DNA of 64,000 nt, from NCBI GenBank assembly GCA_015060765.1, contig SUXW01000009.1, positions 1 to 64,000 of the forward strand, written 5' to 3'. Made by a program: the position numbers and the translations under genes. This DNA comes from Bacteroides sp. Its GTDB lineage: Bacteria > Bacteroidota > Bacteroidia > Bacteroidales > Bacteroidaceae. Shown in pieces: positions 36,540 to 44,836 of this stretch (its first letter is position 1; each line of letters starts with the position of its first letter). Below the pieces are notes generated by a model. It ran no database searches, was not told the DNA's origin, and was given only the letters and a program-made list of their open reading frames with translations.

Positions 36540-38008
36540 TTGACACCTACCTTTATCCGTTCATCCGAATAGATTTCCCTTCCCACAGAACGATAGTCCA
36601 TTTCCACACTTTTGGATATGAAATCAGGTGTGTTATAAGAGTCGAACAACTCACCATCATACTTCAACGGATTCTGTTGCGGTAATAGGAACGGTTTGGT
36701 CACTTTTCCGTCATCACTAACCGATGCTAAATAAAGTCGGGTATGCAATCCATCCCCTCTTCTACTGGTGAAAACAAACCATTTGGAACCACTGTCCCAA
36801 TTATGCCAACTGTCCGTATCAGCACTATTGGCTACATCCATCGGCTTGGCTTCACCGGTCTTCAAATCGAGCAACCAATTGTCGGCCTCTTTATGCCAAA
36901 TAGGGAAACAACCATAATCGGCCATCGTAAACATCAGATAGCGTCCATCATACGAAGGGCGTGGATGAGTGGCACTTTTCCCCATCACACAAGCATTGAA
37001 CACCGTATCCACTTCATTCCCGAATTCACCTTTTTCGGCATCGAAATCAATTCTACAGATATTATATCTGATTTCACGATATCTTTCCGGAATAGGTTCT
37101 GCTATAGACGAACAGAAATAAAGACTCTTGCCATCATAAGAAAAGACCGGATATGTTTCATAGTGGCTCTTTGTCATCAAGAGAGAATCCAATAGGATAG
37201 CCTTGGATTCCGGGTGATAGACAAAAACATCCGAACTCTGGTCAAAGACTTCAATCCGTTCCTCTTTCACCGCATGGAAACTTTGACTGGTCTTATTGGT
37301 ACTATATGCACAATAACGCCCCGTAGGATGCCAATAAGGATATACCATCGCCCCTTTGATTGAATCTATCTGAGCCTTCAGCCATTCTCTTTTTCCGTCA
37401 CTTTTTACCATTGTGGCTCCATGCATTCCACGAACATGGAAAGTCGTCTGGTCCGGGTTGGTTCTGTTTACCGTATGGCAATTGATGCACATACCCGTTA
37501 CAACCGAATTCTCGATAATGGCCTCTTCCTCGAAATTACTCAAATTACGCTGATAGATTCCCATCTTGCTATATACTTCATATCCCGGTCGTATTCTTCG
37601 ATAAGTCAGTCCATAAGCTTCCAAGGCATCGCTGCTTACATGCATTTCGAATTCCTTGTACTGCTTCCACTGCCCCTGCTCTTTAGCACATACCACAACC
37701 TTCAGCTTTCCTCCCCGATTCTTTTCAAGCAATTCATGCCAATCCTTTTCATTCCAACAGGCATACTCTCCGTTTACATGCATCTCTCCACCCACAGAAC
37801 CTTTCATCACTACATCGACAGCATCCACCTCCTTCCCTTTCTCATCGAGCACATTGAAATTCAATGGAGCAATACCTACCGGAACGGTAACATCCACATA
37901 ATCCGGAAAGATGCGTGGCATCTCATCCATCAAAGCTACATCTTGTGGTTTGTCCGTACATGCAAGGACAAAGACCGACATCCATATGGCTATAATTATT
38001 TTTTTCAT
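36536..38008 (-). CDS. Propeller lipoprotein with one CxxCH motif, copy 2
   Basis: Lipoprotein of 490 residues (lipobox FVLAC, Cys17). Same plan as copies 1 and 3: FPDYVDVTVPVGIAPLNF near the N terminus, CINCH at 174-178 followed by VRGMHG, then a PD40-type propeller (FSYDGKSLYF, WHPTGRYCAY, PSYDGRYLMF). A late block, KPFLLPQQNP, is shared with copies 1 and 3. It begins 14 bp after its membrane partner (copy 2) and its stop overlaps the next membrane gene by 4 bp. Probably on the periplasmic face of a membrane; function unknown. Confidence 0.85.
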   Translation of the reverse strand: MKKIIIAIWMSVFVLACTDKPQDVALMDEMPRIFPDYVDVTVPVGIAPLNFNVLDEKGKEVDAVDVVMKGSVGGEMHVNGEYACWNEKDWHELLEKNRGGKLKVVVCAKEQGQWKQYKEFEMHVSSDALEAYGLTYRRIRPGYEVYSKMGIYQRNLSNFEEEAIIENSVVTGMCINCHTVNRTNPDQTTFHVRGMHGATMVKSDGKREWLKAQIDSIKGAMVYPYWHPTGRYCAYSTNKTSQSFHAVKEERIEVFDQSSDVFVYHPESKAILLDSLLMTKSHYETYPVFSYDGKSLYFCSSIAEPIPERYREIRYNICRIDFDAEKGEFGNEVDTVFNACVMGKSATHPRPSYDGRYLMFTMADYGCFPIWHKEADNWLLDLKTGEAKPMDVANSADTDSWHNWDSGSKWFVFTSRRGDGLHTRLYLASVSDDGKVTKPFLLPQQNPLKYDGELFDSYNTPDFISKSVEMDYRSVGREIYSDERIKVGVK

Positions 38009-38022
38009 CGTTCTTTCCTTTA

Positions 38023-39822
38023 TCAGTATATTTCCTTCAATTCATTTTGCGTCCTATTTTCCTTACCCAAATCATTGAGAAGCAAATAATGAAGTGCATT
38101 GTAACAATACGGTGGTTGGTTCAGCAATTGACGGTCCCGACCGGATGCATAGATACGCACAAAATCTGCCGTCGTATTCAACACGTGCGAATCAACGCTA
38201 TAAGGTATTTTCCTTACATCCGTATTCCGTTGCATCCACTCCCCAATCAGCACTTCCTGAAAAGCACGCGGTATGCTTTTGTATCCCACATACTGTCCCA
38301 AAGAATAATACTTCATGAACTTATCCAAATCACGTTGGAGCAGCACATAACAAATCAGATATTCATACGCCATCCTGTTCTTCTTGTTTCCTACAAACAA
38401 CAATCCGAACATCTGGTCCATTTCCATATCGCTGAAAAGGAAATCCTCCCCACCGAATCTGATTTGCCGCAACCATCCATACAAGGGATGCTTATCCAAC
38501 GATTGAGGATTCTGAATCAGTTCCAATGTCTCGTCCGCCCATTTCTTATAGAACAAAGTATGTTGGAACATACGCAGATATTTGGCAGCTACCTCATACT
38601 GGCCATTCACAATCTCGCATTGCACAATCCGTTTGGAGAAACGTCCGCTTTTTCTATAATTCGGAATCGCTTCCTGCGCCTCATACATATAACGATGAGC
38701 ATCATTGACCATTCCCATCTTGAAGAAAATTTCCGCCGTCATAACCGGAGAAGACATGTCGCGATTAAAGGTAGGAATAAGCCCTTCCGAACCATTTTGA
38801 TAATATTCAAAGATACGGTCGGCCAACAATCCCTTTTGGCTCAATGCCAGATTGACGGCAGCTACCGTCATCGGTGTCTTCGTATCACATTCTTTAGCCT
38901 TCGCCAAGACATCACTCCATCTTTCCGTACGTACTAAAAAATCATATTCAATCAAATCGTATTTCACCTGATTGAAAGACATTCTTATCAAACCGGCACC
39001 CAACAGAACCATCCCCATAGATACCAAACCTGGCACCCATTTTTTCGAAGAGGAAGGCAAAACGGCATAAATGCAAGGGATGACTACCGTCAAGAGTGAT
39101 ACAATAACCAGTTTCTGGGAAGAATAAACCGGATAGCGATAATATTCCAATCCTGCAAACAGACGCTCCAATGGATATTGAACCACATAAGCACTTCCTA
39201 TAACCGACAATAGAACAACCAACAAAAGAGGCATAAACAGATACCACTGCCCTCCCTTTCGACGGTTCATCCATTCATGAAAACATACATAGATCACCAA
39301 CAGGAACGCTATTGGTCCAAACAACCAATAAAAGACAGGACCTCCCACGATGATATATATCCACTTCGTCCACACCCTACCGTCGGTCAGGTGATAAAGC
39401 AACATCATTCCCAATGCAGCGACCAGTGAAACGGCAAAAGCCAGCATCACATTCTCGTCACCCATTACCGCCCACAATGCCAAGGCCGGCAAAAAACTGA
39501 GCAAATACCAGGAACCGTCCGCACCGTTCTTTTTCCCCAGCAACCATGTCAAACCTTGAAAAAGGACAAAGACCATACTCAGCCCGATAGCACCAAACAA
39601 CGGAGCATGATTGAACTGAGTGATGAACTCTCCCACATACGAAGCGAGACCACCGGGCACCGCTATCCTTTCCATTGCATAATCGGATGTCCACAAAAAG
39701 AGCTGATATTCTTCCTGGAAACTCAATACACTGACATAAAGGTATCTCCAGAAACCAAACACCAGGATGCCAAAGAGTACAGACATCCCCACTTTTCCGT
39801 ATTTTTCGATGAAGCGTTTCAT
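38023..39822 (-). CDS. DUF6057-like membrane protein, copy 2
   Basis: The largest membrane member, 599 residues. About nine hydrophobic helices lie within residues 10-300, and the C-terminal 300 residues are soluble and helical, TPR-like. The N-terminal signature EEYQLFLWTSDYAMERI, then GGLASYVGEFITQF, matches copy 3 closely. It starts 7 bp after the small lipoprotein gene. The repeated aromatic-rich loop after helix 1 should lie outside the cytoplasm and could contact the lipoprotein partner. Function unknown. Confidence 0.82.
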   Translation of the reverse strand: MKRFIEKYGKVGMSVLFGILVFGFWRYLYVSVLSFQEEYQLFLWTSDYAMERIAVPGGLASYVGEFITQFNHAPLFGAIGLSMVFVLFQGLTWLLGKKNGADGSWYLLSFLPALALWAVMGDENVMLAFAVSLVAALGMMLLYHLTDGRVWTKWIYIIVGGPVFYWLFGPIAFLLVIYVCFHEWMNRRKGGQWYLFMPLLLVVLLSVIGSAYVVQYPLERLFAGLEYYRYPVYSSQKLVIVSLLTVVIPCIYAVLPSSSKKWVPGLVSMGMVLLGAGLIRMSFNQVKYDLIEYDFLVRTERWSDVLAKAKECDTKTPMTVAAVNLALSQKGLLADRIFEYYQNGSEGLIPTFNRDMSSPVMTAEIFFKMGMVNDAHRYMYEAQEAIPNYRKSGRFSKRIVQCEIVNGQYEVAAKYLRMFQHTLFYKKWADETLELIQNPQSLDKHPLYGWLRQIRFGGEDFLFSDMEMDQMFGLLFVGNKKNRMAYEYLICYVLLQRDLDKFMKYYSLGQYVGYKSIPRAFQEVLIGEWMQRNTDVRKIPYSVDSHVLNTTADFVRIYASGRDRQLLNQPPYCYNALHYLLLNDLGKENRTQNELKEIY

Positions 39823-39829
39823 ATAATCA

Positions 39830-40477
39830 TCAATCTACATACACCGTAGTAATGGTTCCGTCCGGCATTTTTTTCTTATAGCTTGTAGGGAAACGGCCCG
39901 ACAAGAATTTCTGAAGAGGACCTTCTCCCATTCGAGCTGCCAGTTCACGGGAATGTTTCCGATAGGCACGCTCCAGACTGTCCACCTTGACCTGCAATTG
40001 TTCCACCATGCTCATATCTCCGTTCTCCTTAGCCATTTTAGCCTGCTGGCGATACGGAGCCAATCGTTGGAAATGCTTCATGGTATATTCTTTCCATCCC
40101 TGCAAAGAATCATTCTGCGGAGTACCTTTACCGCTACTGATCGTGTCGATATTGACTACCAGTTCACCCGGTTCCATCACCACCAACAAATCTTCCACAC
40201 CCATCCGATGTCGGTAATCGATACGGATCACCTTCATTTCACCGCATTCCGATTCAAATTCAAACTTTCCGTCGGCTATCACAACCGAGTCGACCGTTTC
40301 CATGGTTGCCGGTCCTTCAATCGGTACCAAAAAAATCTTCTTACCGTTGAAACGGGGATTCACCGTACCCTGTACCTTACACAATCCATTGTTTTCCTTG
40401 GGAGCATTACATCCCGTCCATCCCCAAGCCATCAGGGCGACAATAACTCCTATTCCTATCTTTTTCATATTTTTCAT
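39830..40477 (-). CDS. DUF4369-like lipoprotein without thioredoxin domain
   Basis: Lipoprotein of 215 residues (lipobox TGC). Residues about 30-120 form a small beta domain (VQGTVNPRFNGKKIFLVP, then a DGKFEFE motif) typical of DUF4369, which in Bacteroidetes usually precedes a TlpA-like thioredoxin domain. Here a charged helix of about 70 residues replaces that domain and no CxxC exists. Its ATG shares one base with the preceding stop (TAATG). It is the only unpaired gene in the operon, placed between copies 3 and 2 of the repeated gene pair. Confidence 0.75.
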   Translation of the reverse strand: MKNMKKIGIGVIVALMAWGWTGCNAPKENNGLCKVQGTVNPRFNGKKIFLVPIEGPATMETVDSVVIADGKFEFESECGEMKVIRIDYRHRMGVEDLLVVMEPGELVVNIDTISSGKGTPQNDSLQGWKEYTMKHFQRLAPYRQQAKMAKENGDMSMVEQLQVKVDSLERAYRKHSRELAARMGEGPLQKFLSGRFPTSYKKKMPDGTITTVYVD

Positions 40478-41946
40478 TATCTGATTGTTACTTGAATTCT
40501 TTTGTCTGACTCTATATTTTTTCTTGTAGTCCTTACGTCAAATTCCACTTCTTCACTCGTAAAGTCGGGAACATTATACGCATCAAACAGCTCATGATAA
40601 TACTTCTTGGGATTTTCCTGCGGCAACAGGAACGGTTTGGTTGCATTCCCGTTTTCATCCATACCTGCTATATACAGACGGGTATACATACCATCCTGTC
40701 GTTTGCTGCTAAACACAAACCACTTGGAATTGGAACTCCAGTTCGGATAACTTTCCGTATGCTCGCTGTTCACCGTATCCAACGGCTTGGTTTCCCAGTT
40801 AGCCAGATTCATCACCCACAAGTCAGCATCGGGTTGGGCTATCGGGAAATTACTTCGGCTACATTGCACATACATCAACCATTTTCCATCGTACGACGGA
40901 CGAGCCAATACATAGCTTTTATCGGTCTTCTCACCGTTCAAGAGCGTATCAGCCTTTTCTCCGAAGCGACCTGAAGCCGCATCAAAGGGAATGGAAACCA
41001 GCGAGCATTTCACCTTTTCGTATTCAGCGGGTACATTGCAAGCCTGCGAAGTACTGTAATACAAAGTTTTGCCATCCGCACTGAATGCCGGAAAGATTTC
41101 CAGCCAATCGGGAGTTGTCAGCCTCTTGTCGGCTATCAATTCCTGTGTCCGGGTATCCAGCAGCACTACGTTGCTATACAAATGATAGACCTCTATGGGT
41201 TTCTGTCTGCCCACGAAGAACGATTGGTGGACCGAATTGGCCGCATAGGCCACGTAATTCCCATCCGGATGCCAATAAGCATAACTTCCAGCCGCACGGG
41301 TACTGTCGGTCTTGGTATTATACCATTGCTGTACTCCTTCTTTTTGTATCAGCGTTCCTCCTCCTTCCCCTCTAACCTGCATTGTTATGTGTCGGGGATG
41401 AGTCCGATTGGAAGTATGGCAATTGAAACATCTTCCCGGAACCGCCATTTCGGTCAGCATCGGCTTTTCTTCGAAGGTATGAATATTCCGTTGATACAGA
41501 CCGATATTGCCTCCCACTTCATAACCCGGTGGAATCCTTCGGTAAATCAGCCCATAATCATCCAGCCTGTTCTTGCTGATAGAAACGGAGAAATCCCGAT
41601 ATTGCTTCCATTGGCCATCCACCAAGGCACAAACCGTAAATGTCAATGTACCGCCGGCATTCTGTTCAGTCAGTTCCCGCCAATCTTTCAAATCAAACGC
41701 CGCATATTCTCCCGATGTCTGTAAGGATCCGTTCCTGCTACCTTTTACAACCACATCCACCCGTTCTGTCTTATCCTCCATCACATAAAAATTCAAGGGA
41801 GCGATACCAGGCGGAATGGTAACATCCATATAATCCGGATAGATTACCGGGAAGGCATCCACTTTTTCCGGATTCGTCACACGAGGAGTACAAGCTACCA
41901 GGAATAACATCCATAACCATCCCAACCATTCTATTTTCATCTTCAT
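40477..41946 (-). CDS. Propeller lipoprotein with one CxxCH motif, copy 3
   Basis: Lipoprotein of 489 residues from the ATG at 41946; the longer frame has no signal peptide at its start, whereas this ATG gives a clean lipobox (FLVACT, Cys19) and an ATGA overlap with the upstream stop. YPDYMDVTIPPGIAPLNF lies near residue 37, CFNCH at 173-177, then VRGEGGG, then PD40 repeats (FSADGKTLYY, WHPDGNYVAY, PSYDGKWLMY). Closest in layout to copy 2. Heme binding is inferred only from the motif. Confidence 0.85.
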   Translation of the reverse strand: MKMKIEWLGWLWMLFLVACTPRVTNPEKVDAFPVIYPDYMDVTIPPGIAPLNFYVMEDKTERVDVVVKGSRNGSLQTSGEYAAFDLKDWRELTEQNAGGTLTFTVCALVDGQWKQYRDFSVSISKNRLDDYGLIYRRIPPGYEVGGNIGLYQRNIHTFEEKPMLTEMAVPGRCFNCHTSNRTHPRHITMQVRGEGGGTLIQKEGVQQWYNTKTDSTRAAGSYAYWHPDGNYVAYAANSVHQSFFVGRQKPIEVYHLYSNVVLLDTRTQELIADKRLTTPDWLEIFPAFSADGKTLYYSTSQACNVPAEYEKVKCSLVSIPFDAASGRFGEKADTLLNGEKTDKSYVLARPSYDGKWLMYVQCSRSNFPIAQPDADLWVMNLANWETKPLDTVNSEHTESYPNWSSNSKWFVFSSKRQDGMYTRLYIAGMDENGNATKPFLLPQENPKKYYHELFDAYNVPDFTSEEVEFDVRTTRKNIESDKRIQVTIR

Positions 41947-43571
41947 CGGTTGCCTCCTTTCTCGTTCATCATTCTTTTGACATAAGCCGCATAGGGTGAA
42001 CCGGGCACATTCCCTTCGGCCTGAATGCACTTCATTACATCCTGATACCCCATTGGCATGGAAGGATAGCCTCCATATTGCTGTACCCAGGACATGTATT
42101 GACCGAATCCCTGCACGTTTCCTTTCAGCAACATGCTACCCATGAAATAATCAAGTGCCATTTTATTATCGGGATTGCCCACAAACAATATTCCCATCAT
42201 TTTCTCAATCTCCTCGTAGTTATACAGGAAATCATTCTTGAAACGATATTTTCTGACTTTCCCCAACACCCTATCGTTATCAATCAGGGTTTCATTACCC
42301 AGCATGGTTTCCATCCGTTCGGCCCAATCCCTATAAAACAACGATTTCTTCAATAAATCGATGTGCTTTTGGGCTATCGGGTAATTACCGTTCACCAGGT
42401 GGCATTCTATAATTCTTTGAGTCAGCCGTCCACTTTTCCGGGCATTCAGAATGGATTCCTGCAAATCCGAAGCATACCTCAAGCAAGAATTTACCATTCC
42501 TAATTTCCAAAAGACTTCCATGGTAGGGAAAGCCGACATGTTATCGCGCATACGAGGCATTATCAGTGCATCCTCCCCGCTTTGATAAAAGGTAAACATG
42601 CGGTCGGCAAGCTGTCTTCTCTGCGCCAATGCCAAATTCACGCAATTGGAGCTGAATGCAGTCTTCACCTGATGCTTCTCGGCCCGTTGAATAATTTCCG
42701 TCCATTTTCCTTCTCTCACCAACTTATCCTGCATCAGCAGTTCATGCAAGTCGTCATCATAACTCCTACCAATGGATACAAAGGCAATCATAGCGACCAG
42801 AACAAGTTGCATGCCCCATAACCAATTCCGATGACTATTCATTTTTTCCAGCCATCGGGCCAACAAAAGCAAAAGCGGTACCGAGAGAACAACCACATGC
42901 TGCATAGCCGGAGTCTGCTTGGGGATGAAATAATAGTTCAGTCCATTCATGACACTCTCCAAAGGCCATTGCTGGAGCATACTGACAGAAGCGAGCCACT
43001 GAACGGCAAGCAAATACAATGCAGTCCATCCCCACTTCCATCCAAATACCAACATCCTACACCATACATATACCCATGCAGCAGGTCCCACCAACCAATA
43101 CAGCAACGGTATTACACATACATCCGCCACTCTACAACGGTTGCCCATGCCCACCGTAACAAGCAAAGCAAACATCCATGCCACTGGGAATGAAAGGAGT
43201 ACATGAATATCGCCCATGTATGCAAGCAGCAATACCGGGGGAACAAGAGACAAGATAAAACCATTCCGTCCTACGCGGGAAAGAAGGATTCCTACAAGAT
43301 ATTGTATAATTACAAAAAGAAGAGCCAGCAACAAAGCGCCTACCCATGGAATATAGTAGAACTGAACGATAAATTCGCTCACATAATCGGCCAGTCCACC
43401 GGCAACGCTTATCCTTTCCATCAGATAGTCGGCCGTAAAAAGAAACAATTGGTTCTGTTCCTGATAATTCATGGTTTGCGGATAAGCAACGTTCCAAAAA
43501 AGGAACACTCCTATCCCCAAGAACAAAGAAACTGCCCAACGAATATACCTGCTAACAATCAATTCTTTCAT
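41943..43571 (-). CDS. DUF6057-like membrane protein, copy 3 (first gene of operon)
   Basis: Protein of 542 residues starting at the ATG at 43571; codons further upstream (GTG, TTG) are in frame but lie inside a palindrome at the probable transcription start. About nine helices fill residues 10-290, then a helical soluble half. Signature EQNQLFLFTADYLMERI, then GGLADYVSEFIVQF. The stop overlaps the propeller gene by 4 bp. Function unknown. Confidence 0.82.
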   Translation of the reverse strand: MKELIVSRYIRWAVSLFLGIGVFLFWNVAYPQTMNYQEQNQLFLFTADYLMERISVAGGLADYVSEFIVQFYYIPWVGALLLALLFVIIQYLVGILLSRVGRNGFILSLVPPVLLLAYMGDIHVLLSFPVAWMFALLVTVGMGNRCRVADVCVIPLLYWLVGPAAWVYVWCRMLVFGWKWGWTALYLLAVQWLASVSMLQQWPLESVMNGLNYYFIPKQTPAMQHVVVLSVPLLLLLARWLEKMNSHRNWLWGMQLVLVAMIAFVSIGRSYDDDLHELLMQDKLVREGKWTEIIQRAEKHQVKTAFSSNCVNLALAQRRQLADRMFTFYQSGEDALIMPRMRDNMSAFPTMEVFWKLGMVNSCLRYASDLQESILNARKSGRLTQRIIECHLVNGNYPIAQKHIDLLKKSLFYRDWAERMETMLGNETLIDNDRVLGKVRKYRFKNDFLYNYEEIEKMMGILFVGNPDNKMALDYFMGSMLLKGNVQGFGQYMSWVQQYGGYPSMPMGYQDVMKCIQAEGNVPGSPYAAYVKRMMNEKGGNR

Positions 43572-43590
43572 CACCAATCATAGATTGGTG
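43572..43590. promoter_or_regulatory. Palindromic operator candidate at the operon start site
   Basis: Perfect 8-bp inverted repeat CACCAATC-ATA-GATTGGTG that fills the space between the -7 box and the ATG at 43571. Transcription should begin inside it, so a bound regulator would block initiation, or the RNA would carry a 5' hairpin next to the start codon. Confidence 0.6.
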
Positions 43591-43622
43591 CAAATTTACG
43601 ATTATTTATCGTATGATTCAAA
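43591..43622 (-). promoter_or_regulatory. Promoter of the seven-gene CxxCH/DUF6057-like operon
   Basis: Minus-strand TTTG (43622-43619), a 20-bp spacer, then TAAATTTG (43598-43591): a full Bacteroidetes consensus promoter 19 bp before the first ATG. Confidence 0.8.
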
Positions 43623-43634
43623 TCAACCATTTAA

Positions 43635-43691
43635 AAAGTGGCACTTTGCGATGCATAAAGTGGCACTTTACACAGTACAAAGTGGCACTTT
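43635..43691. repeat. Three palindromic 13-mers at an exact 22-bp period
   Basis: AAAGTGGCACTTT occurs at 43635-43647, 43657-43669 and 43679-43691 without a mismatch. Each copy is itself palindromic (6-bp arms, one central base). The starts are exactly 22 bp apart, about two helical turns, with unrelated 9-bp spacers. The array lies 13 bp upstream of the -33 element of the operon and between that operon and the toxin gene. Activator or repressor sites are likely; a dispersed genomic repeat is the alternative. Confidence 0.75.
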
Positions 43692-43778
43692 ACCATGAGT
43701 TCCTCCATTCCTGCCAAAACTCCCAAAAACATCTTACACCTTACAATTGTAAAAAAAGATTACTCTCCCCCTATTAAC

Positions 43779-44528
43779 CTATCTCCAAGACATACCAATA
43801 TCCCAATGTATAGCATATTTCGGCTGAGTTCTTTCTGGAGGCAGGTTGAATTCTTCCAATATAAGTTGATAGGCTTGTGGGTATTCTTCTAACCACTTGC
43901 CTACTGCAATTTCAAACGTATCGGTATTTATGTTATAGAAAACTCGTCCTCGCGGTTTATCTTGATAGGCTCCTATATAAGGACCTTGTCCGTTGTTCTG
44001 ATATTTTTGTATCCTGAACTCCTTTTTCCAGACATCTTCATGCATTTCCGAGCAAGTAATTCTTCCGTCTGAAGCATTGGCTTTAGTATAGTCGCTCAAT
44101 CGATGTGACACTACTCCAAATAGTGTATTATTTGCCCTGTTGTACCAAAAGAGACCTACTTTAGGCTCGGTATCTTTTCCTCTATTGGCTGCCATCAGAG
44201 CCATTACGGAGGCATAATCTTCTTCAGAGAACGCACCGAGTTTGAATGAAACATCAGTTGTTGTTGCCTCCGACGTTTTGTCCGTTATGATGGATGCAAC
44301 CGTTAAGGATTCAACATCATAAAAATAGTACAAGTATTCGTTGTAGGATATTTTCCTCTGCCAAAGACCTTTCAGCTTACCATCAAGAGCAATAGGTTCG
44401 CCAAGACCTTTATCAGGATGCTGCAAAGCATCTTTGAGAATAGTCTTTATCTTTTCTGCCTTTACGGAATCCGATTCCTTTATTTTCTGAAAAGATTTAA
44501 GTGCTTGAGGTGCAAATTCCAGCTTCAT
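43779..44528 (-). CDS. YoeB/Txe-like toxin domain fused to an unknown C-terminal domain
   Basis: Protein of 249 residues. The first 85 or so match the Txe/YoeB/RelE mRNA-interferase pattern (MKLEFAPQALKSFQKIK, GEPIALDGKLKGLW, RKISYNEYLYYFYD). Residues about 95-249 form a separate domain I do not recognise, with KVGLFWYNRANNTLFGVVSH and a GRVFYN motif. YoeB proteins are normally about 85 residues, so this is a threefold longer fusion. Catalytic Arg and the C-terminal His-Tyr pair of YoeB are not evident, so the nuclease may be altered. It follows the antitoxin by 2 bp. Confidence 0.75.
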   Translation of the reverse strand: MKLEFAPQALKSFQKIKESDSVKAEKIKTILKDALQHPDKGLGEPIALDGKLKGLWQRKISYNEYLYYFYDVESLTVASIITDKTSEATTTDVSFKLGAFSEEDYASVMALMAANRGKDTEPKVGLFWYNRANNTLFGVVSHRLSDYTKANASDGRITCSEMHEDVWKKEFRIQKYQNNGQGPYIGAYQDKPRGRVFYNINTDTFEIAVGKWLEEYPQAYQLILEEFNLPPERTQPKYAIHWDIGMSWR

Positions 44529-44530
44529 CG

Positions 44531-44782
44531 TTATAACGAATCTATATCAACCACAATACGTTCTCCTTTGCTGAGCTGTTCTATTCCAAGTTCGATATCA
44601 TTGGATACACCAGCAGTTTCCAAGGCTTTTTCCGTAGCCTTGATGGAGTTATATTCTTCCAATGAAATGAGTACAGCAGCTGTGGTGCCTCTGTTTATAA
44701 ACAATGTACCATTATCATTAATAATGGCATCAATATATGCCTTGGCATTCGCTCTAAAGTCTGTAATATTAGTGACTGTCAT
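44531..44782 (-). CDS. Phd/YefM-type antitoxin
   Basis: Protein of 83 residues. The N terminus (TNITDFRANAKAYIDAI) and RGTTAAVLISLEEYNSIK are the DNA-binding part of the Phd/YefM fold, and the C-terminal tail (ELGIEQLSKGERI) should wrap the toxin. A perfect AGGAGG lies 5 nt before the ATG, rare in this phylum. Promoter and operator are directly upstream, as expected for autoregulation. Confidence 0.88.
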   Translation of the reverse strand: MTVTNITDFRANAKAYIDAIINDNGTLFINRGTTAAVLISLEEYNSIKATEKALETAGVSNDIELGIEQLSKGERIVVDIDSL

Positions 44783-44804
44783 TTTAACCTCCTACTTTAT
44801 GTCG

Positions 44805-44836
44805 CAAATATACGTACAGAATTTTGTACACACAAA
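44805..44836 (-). promoter_or_regulatory. Toxin-antitoxin promoter with embedded operator
   Basis: Minus-strand TTTG (44836-44833), 20-bp spacer, TATATTTG (44812-44805). Between them lies the inverted repeat GTACA-GAATTT-TGTAC (44814-44829 on the plus strand), the place where a YefM-type antitoxin would bind to repress its own promoter. Confidence 0.75.

Noticed and set aside
40477..42030. Longer N terminus for propeller copy 3
   Set aside because: The extra 28 residues overlap the upstream membrane gene and hide the lipobox; the internal ATG at 41946 gives the same ATGA overlap seen at other pairs.
43572..43577. TTG/GTG start codons for membrane copy 3
   Set aside because: They fall inside the palindrome at the likely transcription start; the ATG at 43571 is standard.
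43635..43691. CRISPR-like array (three repeats with regular spacing)
   Set aside because: Repeats are only 13 bp, spacers only 9 bp and no cas genes are in the window, so an operator array or dispersed repeat fits better.
43741..43752. 12-bp palindrome TTACAATTGTAA after the toxin gene, considered as a terminator
   Set aside because: On the transcribed strand the T run precedes rather than follows the stem, the stem has no loop and it is AT-rich.
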